Below are positions 54,622-63,738 of a stretch of 64,000 nt of DNA, one piece after another; positions within the stretch are counted from its first letter, which is position 1; the number at the start of each line of letters is the position of its first letter. Position numbers and translations under genes: made by a program. Location: the NCBI RefSeq assembly GCF_016907515.1, contig NZ_JAFBBY010000001.1:5022001-5086000 (forward strand). The letters run 5' to 3'. This DNA comes from Nocardioides nitrophenolicus (lineage in GTDB: Bacteria; Actinomycetota; Actinomycetes; Propionibacteriales; Nocardioidaceae). The notes beneath the pieces were generated by a model that was not told the DNA's origin, ran no database searches, and was given only the letters and a program-made list of their open reading frames with translations.

Positions 54622-54862
54622 CAGCCGGTCACCGGCTGTATGCCCATTCTATGCCGCGCCGATCGACATTGGTCGCCTCGGCACTGCTAGGCTCGACCTC
54701 GTTGAAGAGCGCTCCGCAAGGAGTGCTCCTGCTCTCTCGGTGGGGGCAGAACATCTTGTCGCTCTTGGTCTTCGGTTCAGCTGGGCATCAGGCAAGGGAT
54801 GTCTTCAGCACCAACGGGTCCGGCAGCTCGCCGGTCCGGAACACGAAACCAAGGAGAAAATC

Positions 54863-55066
54863 ATGGCTCAGGGCACCGTCAAGTGGTTCAACAGCGAGAA
54901 GGGCTTCGGCTTCATCGCCCCGGCCGACGGCACCCCGGACGTCTTCGTCCACTTCTCGGCCATCCAGGGCACGGGCTACAAGTCGCTCGACGAGAACCAG
55001 CAGGTCGAGTTCGACGTCACCCAGGGCCCGAAGGGCCCGCAGGCGGAGAACGTCCGCGCGATCTGA
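54863..55066 (+). CDS. cspA: Cold-shock protein (CspA family)
   Basis: A 67-residue single-stranded nucleic-acid-binding protein. RNP1 KGFGFI and RNP2 VFVHFS are present; the protein begins [22 protein letters not shown] at 54851-54856 is a good ribosome site. An extended -10-like TGCTAGGCT (54685-54693) lies about 170 bp upstream, giving a long leader of the kind cold-shock genes often have. It is monocistronic, with a terminator at 55086. Confidence 0.95.
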   Translation: MAQGTVKWFNSEKGFGFIAPADGTPDVFVHFSAIQGTGYKSLDENQQVEFDVTQGPKGPQAENVRAI

Positions 55067-55085
55067 CCTCGGTCTGACGCTTCGC

Positions 55086-55117
55086 AAGGCCCCCGGCACC
55101 TCGGTGCCGGGGGCCTT
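55086..55117 (+). terminator. Terminator of the cold-shock gene
   Basis: A 14-bp perfect stem (55086-55099 with 55104-55117) and tetraloop lie 20 bp after the csp stop. The stem ends GGCCTT and is followed by CGC, not a T run. Confidence 0.8.
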
Positions 55118-55155
55118 CGCACGTCCGGACGAGCATGTCGTGGCAGGCTGGGGCG

Positions 55156-55524
55156 ATGCGGTCCCGGGTCCTGCTCAGCGTCCTCGGGGTCGTCGGGACC
55201 CTGCTCGCGATGGGCGTGCTGGTGCTGGCGATGAACCTGACGCTGTACCTCGAGACGTCCGTGCCGCCGCGCTCGGCACTGCCCGACCTGCCCGACGGAC
55301 TCTCGCGCAGCGGCGACACCGAGAACTGTGGATCGGGGAGCTGCTACCGGGAGTTCACCGTCGTCGGCGCCCCGGGGGACTCCGCGGCGGACGTGCTCGA
55401 CCGGCTGCCCGACGACCACTGCGGCCGGCACTCGCTGGTCGACTGGCGTCGGCTCTGCGTCGGCTACCGGATCCAGGGCGACCTGGTGATCGGCAGCGTG
55501 TCGCTGGGGAAGTGGCTCGGCTGA
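55156..55524 (+). CDS. Membrane-anchored or secreted small protein
   Basis: A 122-residue protein with a basic start and one hydrophobic stretch (VLLSVLGVVGTLLAMGVLVLA). The mature part carries four cysteines (ENCGSGSCYR, DDHCGRHS, RLCVGYR), suggesting disulfides outside the membrane. ATG 55156 is preferred; an upstream ATG at 55135 is possible. No family recognised. Confidence 0.6.
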   Translation: MRSRVLLSVLGVVGTLLAMGVLVLAMNLTLYLETSVPPRSALPDLPDGLSRSGDTENCGSGSCYREFTVVGAPGDSAADVLDRLPDDHCGRHSLVDWRRLCVGYRIQGDLVIGSVSLGKWLG

Positions 55525-55560
55525 GCGTCGGCTCGTCGTCCCCTCACCCGGCGGCCGACC

Positions 55561-56355
55561 TCAGACGTGGCCGCTGAGCTGGGCCAACCGGGCGGCCAGC
55601 CGCTCGACCAGCGCGTCGGCCTGCTTCGGGCTGAGCGCGGCGCTGGTGCCGGTCGCCACCGGGAGCACGTCGACCGAGAGCCGGGCACCGCCCGCGAGCG
55701 CCCGCAGCTCGTCGACCTTGTCGCCGAAGGGCGTGCCGCTGCCGGGGGAGTAGGAGCGGACCACCTCGTCGAGGTCGTCGGCGAACAGGTCCGCCTTGGT
55801 CACGGCGATGACCAGCCAGACCGGCTGGGAGCGGCGGACGGCCATCGAGGCGATCCGGTGGGCGGTGATCGTCCAGTCCTCGAGCTCGGCGGCCAGCTGG
55901 TCGGCGCGGGTCGCGGCGGCGGCGCCCGTCGTGCCGGCGGCGCGGCGAGGAGTGGCGTAGCCGTGGGCGACCACGTGGATCACCCCGTCGACCGGCTCGT
56001 CGTGGAACACCTCGTCGAGGGCGCCCAGGCGGGTCGCGGCGTTGTCGCCCGGCACGACCAGGAACCGGAAGCCGTGCAGCCGCCGCGAACGGCGGGTGCG
56101 GCGCTCCATCACCGCCGAGCCCACCTCGGCCGTGCCGTCGCCGGGGCCGCGTCGCGACAGCCGGTCGGCGAGCTGGGTCTTGCCGACTCCGGTCATCCCG
56201 GTCACCGCGATGGTCGGGTAGCGCCGGCGCAGTGCGTGGCGGACCCGGTCGGGCGCGGCCGCGAGGGCGCCCAGGACGCCGGTCGCCACGGTGGCGCTGA
56301 CGGCGGCCAGCCCCGGTTTGGGCAGGACCGCCCGCGAACGACCACTCGGCGACAC
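55561..56355 (-). CDS. P-loop GTPase-like protein
   Basis: A 264-residue protein with Walker A GMTGVGKT and a TKAD-like base-recognition motif (VITKAD region reads AVTKADLF), the order of a Ras-like GTPase; a G3 DxxG motif is weak (VPGDNAA). GTG 56355 is chosen because GGAGGAGG lies four to six bases before it; an upstream ATG at 56424 lacks a site. One helix-like segment (AAVSATVATGVLGALAAAP) follows the start. Its target is unknown. Confidence 0.65.
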   Translation of the reverse strand: MSPSGRSRAVLPKPGLAAVSATVATGVLGALAAAPDRVRHALRRRYPTIAVTGMTGVGKTQLADRLSRRGPGDGTAEVGSAVMERRTRRSRRLHGFRFLVVPGDNAATRLGALDEVFHDEPVDGVIHVVAHGYATPRRAAGTTGAAAATRADQLAAELEDWTITAHRIASMAVRRSQPVWLVIAVTKADLFADDLDEVVRSYSPGSGTPFGDKVDELRALAGGARLSVDVLPVATGTSAALSPKQADALVERLAARLAQLSGHV

Positions 56356-56448
56356 GAGGCCTCCTCCGGCTGGGGACGATGGTGGGTCGAGCCTACGTTC
56401 CACGGCCACGGGCATGCGCCGCACCTCCGGACGGGCCTAGCCTGTGCC

Positions 56449-56979
56449 ATGGCCACCTTCACGCTCACCTGCATCGGCGACGACCGCCCCGGACTGGTGT
56501 CCGACCTCTCCGCCCGGCTGCACGCCCACGGCGCGAGCTGGAACCGCAGCCAGATGGCTCGGCTGGCCGGCAAGTTCGCCGGGATCCTGCTGCTGGAGGT
56601 CCCCGACGCGCGCGCCGATGCGCTGGCGGGCGAGCTGGCCGGACTCGACGACATCGGCCTCCAGGTCACCCTGGCCCGCACCGACGGGCCCGATCCGGAC
56701 GACGTGACCGGCGCGGAGGTGCTCGTCGACCTCGACCTGCTCGGCGCCGACCGGCCCGGCATCGTCGCCGAGATCTCGGCCGTGCTCGCCCGCGAGCGGG
56801 TCAGCATCCGCGACCTGGTCACCGACGTACGCGACGCGCCGATGGCGGGCGGCCGGCTGTTCGAGGTGCGGGCCGTGCTCGAGGCGCCGCCCGCCACGCG
56901 GGTCGAGGAGCTGCGTACGTCGCTCGAGGCGATCGCCGACGAGCTGATGGTGGAGATCACCCTGGCCGAGGCACACTGA
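56449..56979 (+). CDS. ACT-domain protein (GcvR-like)
   Basis: A 176-residue protein with two tandem ACT domains: TLTCIGDDRPGLVSDLSARL near residue 5, and VDLDLLGADRPGIVAEISAV near residue 93. The same layout as GcvR-type regulators of glycine cleavage; a regulatory ligand-binding role is likely. ATG 56449 directly follows GCC. It is divergent from the GTPase gene. Confidence 0.82.
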   Translation: MATFTLTCIGDDRPGLVSDLSARLHAHGASWNRSQMARLAGKFAGILLLEVPDARADALAGELAGLDDIGLQVTLARTDGPDPDDVTGAEVLVDLDLLGADRPGIVAEISAVLARERVSIRDLVTDVRDAPMAGGRLFEVRAVLEAPPATRVEELRTSLEAIADELMVEITLAEAH

Positions 56980-57060
56980 CGCCATGACGTTCTGGTCCGA
57001 TCTCCCCGACACGGCGCTCGGCTGGGCCCTCTGGGGGCTGGCCGCCGGCCCGACCGGCAC

Positions 57061-58065
57061 TCAGTCGCAGCCGAGGCCGTTCCCGTCGCGGTCCAGGTCG
57101 TACGGGTCGCTGCCGGTGACCTTGACGGTGCCGTAGACGTACTTGGGCCCGTCGCCCGATCCGCCCGCGCAGTCGTAGTCGCTGGCAGGTGCCAGGCACG
57201 GCGAGTAACCGGCGGTGCAGTTGGTCTCGGCGAGGGGCGCGATCCGCACGTCGGACACCACGATCCGGATCGTCGCCCCGGGCCGCTTCCTCGCCTCAGC
57301 GCCGGGAGTCTGGCTCAGCACCACGCCGTCGGCGCCGGTCCGCGTCTCCCTGGTCGAGACCTCGACGACGAAGCCCGCCTGGCGCAGCCGCTTCGCGGCT
57401 CTGGCCTGGGGAATACCCCGCACGTCGGGAACCACGGGGAGGGGCATCGCGAGCACGACGTCGACGATCGCGCCCGGCAGGGCCTCGGCACCGGTCGGGA
57501 CCGCCTGGCGGAGCACGGTGTCCGCGGTCCGGCGGGACGGCTTTCCGGTGACCTCACCGAGGACCAGACCGAGCTGCTCCAGCGCGGTCTGAGCGTCCTG
57601 TCGGCTCAGGCCGGTCAGGTCGGGCACGTGCACCGGCGTCGGCGCGGCGGTGCTGGGCTCGTCCACGGTGCCTGTCGTGCTCGGTTCCGGACTCGGCGCC
57701 GTGCTCGCTCTGCCGGCTGGTGTCTCATCCGCCGCGGTGGTGGTCGCGTCGCGGGTCGCCTCGGGGGCGTCGGGCAGCGCCAGGACGAGGACGAGGAAGC
57801 CCGCGGTGCAGGCGGTCAGCAGCCATCGGACGCTGGTGCCCAGCCCCGGCCGCAGCCAGAGGCCGACGAGGCCGAGAGGGAAGCAGAAGAGCAGCCCGGG
57901 GAGGATCACCCACCAGGACTGCCAGACCGGGAGCTTCGAGGCCTGGCGGGCGAGGGCTCCCGGGGCAGGGTAGGCCGACCGGGTGTGGTGGGTCCAACGC
58001 TGCCCGTCCCAGTAGCGAAGCAGGCCGGGGCGGGCCTGGTCCGGGTACCAGCCAGCAGGAGACAT
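57061..58065 (-). CDS. Surface protein with DUF2510, PASTA and excalibur-type segments
   Basis: A 334-residue protein in order: a DUF2510 motif (AGWYPDQARPGLLRYWDGQRW), two membrane helices (about 55-100), a Thr/Pro-rich linker, two PASTA-type repeats (VHVPDLTGLSRQDAQTALEQL and VVPDVRGIPQARAAKRLR), then an excalibur-like calcium-binding tail (DLDRDGNGLGCD). PASTA repeats bind peptidoglycan or beta-lactams. ATG 58065 removes an upstream Leu/Arg leader that is not DUF2510-like. Cell-envelope role likely. Confidence 0.8.
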   Translation of the reverse strand: MSPAGWYPDQARPGLLRYWDGQRWTHHTRSAYPAPGALARQASKLPVWQSWWVILPGLLFCFPLGLVGLWLRPGLGTSVRWLLTACTAGFLVLVLALPDAPEATRDATTTAADETPAGRASTAPSPEPSTTGTVDEPSTAAPTPVHVPDLTGLSRQDAQTALEQLGLVLGEVTGKPSRRTADTVLRQAVPTGAEALPGAIVDVVLAMPLPVVPDVRGIPQARAAKRLRQAGFVVEVSTRETRTGADGVVLSQTPGAEARKRPGATIRIVVSDVRIAPLAETNCTAGYSPCLAPASDYDCAGGSGDGPKYVYGTVKVTGSDPYDLDRDGNGLGCD

Positions 58066-58131
58066 CGCCACACCGTAGGTGGCCCGGAGCACCCGCGGGG
58101 CAGGAATCGGCTAACCGGTGCGAATCGGCCG

Positions 58132-59784
58132 TCAGGCGATCTCGACCGCGGTCACCCGCCCGTCCTCGACCTGCCACCGCTGATCGAGCCGCACGTTGTC
58201 GAGCAGCCGCCGGTCGTGGCTGACCAGCAGCAGCGCGCCGTCGTACGACGCCAAGGCCTGTTCCAGCTGCTCGATCGCCGGCAGGTCGAGGTGGTTGGTG
58301 GGCTCGTCGAGGACGAGCAGGTTCACCCCGCGTGCCTGGAGCAGCGCCATCGCGGCGCGGGTGCGCTCGCCGGGGGAGAGGCGACCGACCAGGCTGGTGA
58401 CCTGGTCGGCCTTGAGGCCGAACTTGGCCAGCAGGGTGCGTACGTCGGCCGGCGCCAGGTCCGGTATGGCGGCCTCGAACGCGGTGCCGAGGGAGAGGTC
58501 CTCGTCGAGGCCGGTGCGTGCCTGGTCGATCTCACCGACGGCGACCGACGCGCCGAGGCCGGACCGGCCGGTGTCGGGGGCGAGCCGGCCGAGCAGGAGG
58601 CGCAGCAGGGTGGTCTTGCCGGCGCCGTTGGGACCGACGATGCCGATCCGCTCGCCGGCGCTGACCTGCAACGACACGGGCCCGAAGGTGAACTCGCCGA
58701 GCCGGGCGACCGCCTCGTCGAGGGTGGCGACGACCGAGCTGGACCGGGGTGCGGAGCCGATCGAGAAGCGCAGCTCCCACTCCTTGCGCGGCTCCTCGAC
58801 CTCCTCCAGGCGGGCGATCCGCGACTCCATCTGACGCACCTTCTGCGCCTGCTTCTCCGACGACTCCGACTGCGCGCGGCGGCGTACCTTGTCGTTGTCG
58901 GGGGACTTGCGCATCGCGTTGCGCACGCCCTGCGAGCTCCACTCGCGCTGGATCCGGGCGCGGTTGACCAGGTCGGCCTTCTTCTCGGCGAACTCCTCGT
59001 ACGCCTCCCGGGCGTGGCGCCGGGCGATGGCACGCTCCTCGAGGAAGGCGTCGTAGCCGCCGTCGTAGACCGCGACCTGGTGCTGGGCGAGGTCGAGCTC
59101 GACGACGCGGGTCACGACGCGGGAGAGGAACTCGCGGTCGTGGGACACCAGGACCACACCTGCGCGCAGCCCGCGCACGAAGGTCTCCAGCCGCTCCAGG
59201 CCCGCGAGGTCGAGGTCGTTGGTCGGCTCGTCGAGGAGCACCAGGTCGAAGCGGCTGAGCATCAGCACCGCGAGCGCGGCGCGTGCGGCCTGACCGCCCG
59301 ACAGGGAGGTCATCAGCGCATCGGGTCCGACGTCCAGGCCGAGGTCGGCCAGCATCGGCGCGAGCCGCTCGTCGAGGTCGGGCGCGCCGCTGGCGAGCCA
59401 GTGGTCCAGGCTGTGGGCGTAGGCGTCCGCCGCCGCCGCCGACTCGTCGCCGGCGCCGAGCGCCGCCGCGTCCCGCTCCATCGCCTCGGTGGCCGTGGTG
59501 GCTCCGGTGCGTCGGGCGACGTACTGCCCGACGGTCTCGCCGGCGATCCGCTCGTGCTCCTGCGGCAGCCAGCCGACGAAGGCGTCGGACGGGGCGGTCG
59601 CCACGGTGCCGTCGAGGGGCGCCAGGTCGCCGGCCAGGATCCGCAGCAGCGTGGTCTTTCCGGCGCCGTTGGCCCCGACCACGCCGACCACGTCGCCCGG
59701 GGCGACGGTCAGGTCGAGGGAGTCGAACAGGGTGCGGTGCGCGTGGCCCCCGGCGAGGTCCTTGGCAACGAGGGTCGCGCTCAT
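58132..59784 (-). CDS. ABC-F ATP-binding protein
   Basis: A 550-residue protein with two ATPase domains and no membrane helices. Domain 1 has GANGAGKTTLLRIL (about 38-51) and LSGGQAARAALA; domain 2 has GPNGAGKTTLLRLL and LSPGERTRAAMALL. A charged inter-domain linker (ERRDYLQAEREEW-type region) links them. ABC-F proteins act on the ribosome, in translation or antibiotic protection; which subfamily is not clear. It is 66 bp downstream of the surface protein start, same strand. Confidence 0.9.
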   Translation of the reverse strand: MSATLVAKDLAGGHAHRTLFDSLDLTVAPGDVVGVVGANGAGKTTLLRILAGDLAPLDGTVATAPSDAFVGWLPQEHERIAGETVGQYVARRTGATTATEAMERDAAALGAGDESAAAADAYAHSLDHWLASGAPDLDERLAPMLADLGLDVGPDALMTSLSGGQAARAALAVLMLSRFDLVLLDEPTNDLDLAGLERLETFVRGLRAGVVLVSHDREFLSRVVTRVVELDLAQHQVAVYDGGYDAFLEERAIARRHAREAYEEFAEKKADLVNRARIQREWSSQGVRNAMRKSPDNDKVRRRAQSESSEKQAQKVRQMESRIARLEEVEEPRKEWELRFSIGSAPRSSSVVATLDEAVARLGEFTFGPVSLQVSAGERIGIVGPNGAGKTTLLRLLLGRLAPDTGRSGLGASVAVGEIDQARTGLDEDLSLGTAFEAAIPDLAPADVRTLLAKFGLKADQVTSLVGRLSPGERTRAAMALLQARGVNLLVLDEPTNHLDLPAIEQLEQALASYDGALLLVSHDRRLLDNVRLDQRWQVEDGRVTAVEIA

Positions 59785-59803
59785 GAGGGGATCGTAGGCC
59801 CGC

Positions 59804-61516
59804 TCAGCCGCCGTCCTCGGTGAGGGTGGTGGCCGGCAGCCAGTCGGCGCCGAGGAGCTGGGCGAGGTCGGCGAGCCCGGTGGTGTCGCTGCCGACGGCG
59901 TCGGACGCGGCGGCGATCCGCTCGACCATGACCTTGCCGACCTGCTCCTCGACGGTGCCCTCGGCGTACGCGATGTGCCAGGGGGAGACCTGGTGGTCGC
60001 GGTGGGTGCGGCCGGTGACCTGGCGCCCGGCGATGCCGGAGAAGCGGGCCTGGTGGAAGACGCCGACCCGTGGCTCGGTGGACGCCTGCCGGCCGTCGGC
60101 GAGGGTCTCGCCGGCGTGCAGGCTGATCGACGCGACCGTGGTGAAGACGCAGACCTTCGCCTCGCCCGTCTGGAACCGCAGCCGTTCGGCCTCGACGTCG
60201 AACCGGTCGCGACCGTAGATGGTGGCGACCGCGATGCCGGCGTCGCGCAGGCGGTCGGTGATCGGGTCGGCAGCCGTTGCGACGAACTCCACCGAGCACG
60301 CCACCTGCCGCTCGGCCCGCACCTGCTGGGCGATCCAGTCGACCGTCGAGTCGACCCGGATCAGGCCGGCCTTCTGGCGGAACCGCAGCAGCGCGGCCCG
60401 CCCCTTCGCGACATTGCGGCCGCGACGGGCCAGGTCCATCTCCCGGCAGAACTCACCCCACTCCGCCTCGTACGCCGTGCGCTCGGCCGGGGTGAGCGCC
60501 ACCGGCATGCCCGAGATCGGCACCGGGCCCCACGGCGCCGCGCGGTGCAGCATCGCCGGGGGCCGCTCCTCGGCGAGCCAGCCGCGGACCAGCTCGAGGT
60601 CCGCGGCGCGGCGGGCCGGGTCGGTGGTCCAGGTCGCGCCGTACCGGCCCGACTCGACCGCCACGCCGTGCCGCTCCAGCGCCTCGGCGAACGCGGCGCC
60701 GGGCTGGGTGGCGTTGGTCCACTGCCGCATCGGCTCGCCGTGGAGCTGGGCGTAGGCGGGGGCGAGATAGGGCAGCTCGAGCGGGGTGTGGCCGGGCGTC
60801 GCGGTGGTCGCGATGACGAACGGCGCCTCGTCGTGGGGCCTGGCGTGCCCGGAGACGCGGGTCCAGTGCTTCCACCGCTTGGTCGTCGTCCGGCGCAGGG
60901 CGTGGGCCTCGTCGGCGATGATGACGTCCCAGGTGTGGTCCTTCACCTTCTCCAGCCGGTCCCAGGTGATCACCACCCACTCCAGGCCGCTGTCGCCGAG
61001 GGCCGTGATCGTGCGGCACCAGTGACCGATGGTGATCGCCGCCGGCCGGTCGGCCACGACGAGCACCCGTCGTGCGCCGCGCAGGCTGCCCACGGCGCTC
61101 GCGCCGAGGACGGCGGAGATCGTCTTGCCGACGCCGGGCTCGTCGGCCAGCAGGAACAGCCGCCCACCGGCCTCGGCCCGCGCCGCGATCGCGTCGGCGG
61201 CCTCGAACTGGATCCGACGGGGCTCCAGCGCGTCGGTCGGCTCGGGGGCGGGCCGGGGATCGTCGGGGTTGAGGCTGTTCTCGAGGAACCGACCGAGGGT
61301 GTACGGACCCGGCGCGAAGGGCCGCAGGTGCGCGGGGAGCGCGCGGCCGACGTACAGATGGGTCTTGACCGCCGGGTGCCAGGTCGCGCCGTCGACCTGC
61401 GTGCCGTACGGCACGTCGAGCACCCACAGCCGTTCGCCCGGGCCGACGAACGGCAGCGGCCGGGCCGGGGCCGGGCCACGGCGGCGACGGCCGCTGGTAC
61501 GACGGGAACTGGCCAC
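59804..61516 (-). CDS. DEAH-type helicase-like protein (phage-type)
   Basis: A 570-residue SF2 helicase-like protein. Walker A reads DEPGVGKTIS (about 125-134), Walker B IIADEAHALRRTTTK and motif III-like FVIATTATPGHTPLEL. C-terminal SNF2-type segments are present (QVTGRTHRDHQVSPW). The compact form resembles helicases encoded by actinobacteriophages; no other phage genes flank it. A role in DNA repair or a remnant of a phage is possible. Confidence 0.75.
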   Translation of the reverse strand: MASSRRTSGRRRRGPAPARPLPFVGPGERLWVLDVPYGTQVDGATWHPAVKTHLYVGRALPAHLRPFAPGPYTLGRFLENSLNPDDPRPAPEPTDALEPRRIQFEAADAIAARAEAGGRLFLLADEPGVGKTISAVLGASAVGSLRGARRVLVVADRPAAITIGHWCRTITALGDSGLEWVVITWDRLEKVKDHTWDVIIADEAHALRRTTTKRWKHWTRVSGHARPHDEAPFVIATTATPGHTPLELPYLAPAYAQLHGEPMRQWTNATQPGAAFAEALERHGVAVESGRYGATWTTDPARRAADLELVRGWLAEERPPAMLHRAAPWGPVPISGMPVALTPAERTAYEAEWGEFCREMDLARRGRNVAKGRAALLRFRQKAGLIRVDSTVDWIAQQVRAERQVACSVEFVATAADPITDRLRDAGIAVATIYGRDRFDVEAERLRFQTGEAKVCVFTTVASISLHAGETLADGRQASTEPRVGVFHQARFSGIAGRQVTGRTHRDHQVSPWHIAYAEGTVEEQVGKVMVERIAAASDAVGSDTTGLADLAQLLGADWLPATTLTEDGG

Positions 61517-61525
61517 CCCCGGACG

Positions 61526-62719
61526 CTACCGGGGCGCGGCCTCCGCGGAGTCCGGCACGCCGTCGTACGCCGGCAGGTCCGGTCCGCCGACCGCACGCTC
61601 GATCAGGGCGGTGAAGTACTCCATGTCCGGCTCGGGCGCGGGCTGCTCGCCGGTGGCGGTGAGCATCTGCACGTGCATCCGGCCGATCTCCTGGTTGGCG
61701 GCCACGTAGTCGCGCATCCGCTCCTGGTAGCCGGCGAACCCGGTCGCGGGATCCCAGCGGGAGGCGGCGAGCTCGCCGGCCAGCAGGTAGGCGCCGACCA
61801 GGGCCAGGCCGGTTCCGGCGCCGGACATCGGACTCGCGCTGAACGCCGCGTCGCCGAGCAGGCCCACCCGCCCGACGTGCCATCGGTCCAGCACCACCTG
61901 GGCCACCTGGTCGAGGTAGAAGTCCGGCGCGTCGTCGAGGTGCGCGAGGATGCGCTCGGTCTCCCAGCCGAAGCCCGCCATCTGCTCGCGCAGCAGCCGC
62001 TTCTGCGCCGCGATGTCGCGGTGGTCGATGGCGAAGTCGGGTGCGGGGAAGGACAGCATCGCGATCGCCCGGGTCGGGTCCGGGACGGGGCGCAGGCCCG
62101 CGGAGCGGCCGCCGTCGTTGTGGTCGATCGCCCAGCCGTCGAGACCGAACTCGTTGGGCACGGTGAAGAACGCCAGCACCATGCCGAGGTGGCGCACGTG
62201 CTCCTCGTGCGGCCCGAACACCATCGAGCGCAGTGCCGAGTGCAGCCCGTCGGCGCCGATGACCAGGTCGAAACGCCGGCGCTCGCCGCTGGCGAAGGTG
62301 ACGTCGACCCCGTCGGGGTCCTGGACGAGCTCGGCGATCCGGTAGCCGAAGACGTACTCGGCGTGGTCGCGGGTGGCGTCGTACAGGACCTGGGACAGGT
62401 CGCCGCGCAGCACCTCGACCTCGGCGATGTGGCCGTCACCGTCGTTCTCGTCGGCGCGGTAGGTCTCCAGCACCGTCCCGTCGGCGGCCACGGTGTGCCC
62501 GCCGAGGGTGTCGGTGCACGCCGCGCGCACCTCGGCGTCGAGGCCCATCAGCCGGATCACGTCCTTGGCCACCCCGCGCGCGTCCACCGCCTGACCACCC
62601 GGCCGCAGCCCGGGCGCCTGCTCCACCACCGTCACGGTCGCGCCCCGCCGGCACAGCCAGTGGGCGAGCGCAGGCCCCGCGATGCTCGCCCCGGTCACCA
62701 GCACCCTGATCTCGCTCAT
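61526..62719 (-). CDS. FAD-dependent monooxygenase
   Basis: A 397-residue aromatic-ring hydroxylase-type flavoprotein. The FAD-binding GxGxxG-type motif reads VTGASIAGPALAHWL, with VLRGDLSQVLY and a GD motif in GLLGDAAFSASPMSGAGTGLAL. It uses NAD(P)H and oxygen to hydroxylate a substrate that cannot be told from sequence; tetracycline- and polyketide-acting members share these motifs. It ends 9 bp after the helicase start, same strand. Confidence 0.85.
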   Translation of the reverse strand: MSEIRVLVTGASIAGPALAHWLCRRGATVTVVEQAPGLRPGGQAVDARGVAKDVIRLMGLDAEVRAACTDTLGGHTVAADGTVLETYRADENDGDGHIAEVEVLRGDLSQVLYDATRDHAEYVFGYRIAELVQDPDGVDVTFASGERRRFDLVIGADGLHSALRSMVFGPHEEHVRHLGMVLAFFTVPNEFGLDGWAIDHNDGGRSAGLRPVPDPTRAIAMLSFPAPDFAIDHRDIAAQKRLLREQMAGFGWETERILAHLDDAPDFYLDQVAQVVLDRWHVGRVGLLGDAAFSASPMSGAGTGLALVGAYLLAGELAASRWDPATGFAGYQERMRDYVAANQEIGRMHVQMLTATGEQPAPEPDMEYFTALIERAVGGPDLPAYDGVPDSAEAAPR

Positions 62720-62814
62720 CGTGTCCCTCTCGTCTCGTCGGCCTCACCGTGTCGGCCGACGCTGGTGTGACCCGGCCGTCGTCCGGAACTCATCGGTCCC
62801 GCTACCCTCGCCCG

Positions 62815-63738
62815 GTGGACGTCGCTGCGCGCATCGAGGCCGGCCGGGGCGACTTCGTCCTCTTCGCGATCACCCCGCCCCGACGCTCGACGCCGGCCGA
62901 GCGGCTCCCCGAGATCGCCCGCGCCACCACCCAGCGGCTCGAGGGCCTCGACCTCGACGGGCTGGTCCTCTACGACATCGACGACGAGAGCTCCCGCAAC
63001 CCGGCCGAGCGCCCGTTCCCCTTCACCCCCACGGTGGACCCCTCGACGTACCGCTCCGAGCACCTGCCGAGCTGGCCGACCCCGGTCATCGTCTACCGCG
63101 CCGTGGGCAAGTACCAGCCCGAGGAGCTCCGCGACTGGCTCGCCGCGCAGGACCACCGGCGCACCCTGACCGTGCTCGTCGGCGCCGCCTCCAGCGGCAC
63201 CACCACGCCCCTGTCCCTCGCCGACGCCCAGGCGCTGCGGGCGGAGGCGAACCCGAGCCTGCTCCTCGGGGGAGTGGCGATCCCCGAGCGCCACAGCCGC
63301 CGCGACAACGAGCACCTGCGCCTCATCGCCAAGCAGGAGGCAGGCTGCCGCTTCTTCGTCACCCAGGTCGTCTACGACCTCAACGCCGCCAAGAACCTGG
63401 TCTCCGACTACCGCTACGCCTGCGCGGAGCGCGGCCTCACCCCGGTCCCCATCGTGTTCACCTTCTCGGTCTGCGGCTCGATGAAGACCCTCGAGTTCCT
63501 GCGGTGGCTCGGCGTCGACGTACCGCGGTGGATCGAGAACGACCTGCGGCACTCCACCAACACCCTGCGCGCGTCCGCCGAGCAGGCCGCCGCGACCGCG
63601 CTGGAGCTGGCCGACTTCTGCCGCCGGCTCGACGTACCGCTGGGGTTGAACGTGGAGAGCGTCTCGATCCGGCGGGAGGAGATCGAGGCTTCCGTCGAGC
63701 TCGCGGCGCGGTTGCGTGCGCAGGTGCGGGCTACTTGA
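62815..63738 (+). CDS. Methylenetetrahydrofolate reductase-like protein
   Basis: A 307-residue TIM-barrel protein. FVLFAITPPRRSTPAE near the start, a central VAIPERHSRRDNEHLRLI segment (typical substrate loop) and KQEAGCRFFVTQVVYD match the MTHFR superfamily. The usual dimer MetF signature is altered, so the exact folate reaction is uncertain. GTG 62815 is chosen as the most upstream in-frame start with a plausible context; the last bases overlap the SDR gene on the other strand. Confidence 0.78.
   Translation: MDVAARIEAGRGDFVLFAITPPRRSTPAERLPEIARATTQRLEGLDLDGLVLYDIDDESSRNPAERPFPFTPTVDPSTYRSEHLPSWPTPVIVYRAVGKYQPEELRDWLAAQDHRRTLTVLVGAASSGTTTPLSLADAQALRAEANPSLLLGGVAIPERHSRRDNEHLRLIAKQEAGCRFFVTQVVYDLNAAKNLVSDYRYACAERGLTPVPIVFTFSVCGSMKTLEFLRWLGVDVPRWIENDLRHSTNTLRASAEQAAATALELADFCRRLDVPLGLNVESVSIRREEIEASVELAARLRAQVRAT

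Noticed and set aside
56984..57136. A small Trp-rich frame after the ACT-domain gene
   Set aside because: No ribosome site, and most of it overlaps the opposite-strand surface protein gene; it may be a gene remnant but cannot be supported.
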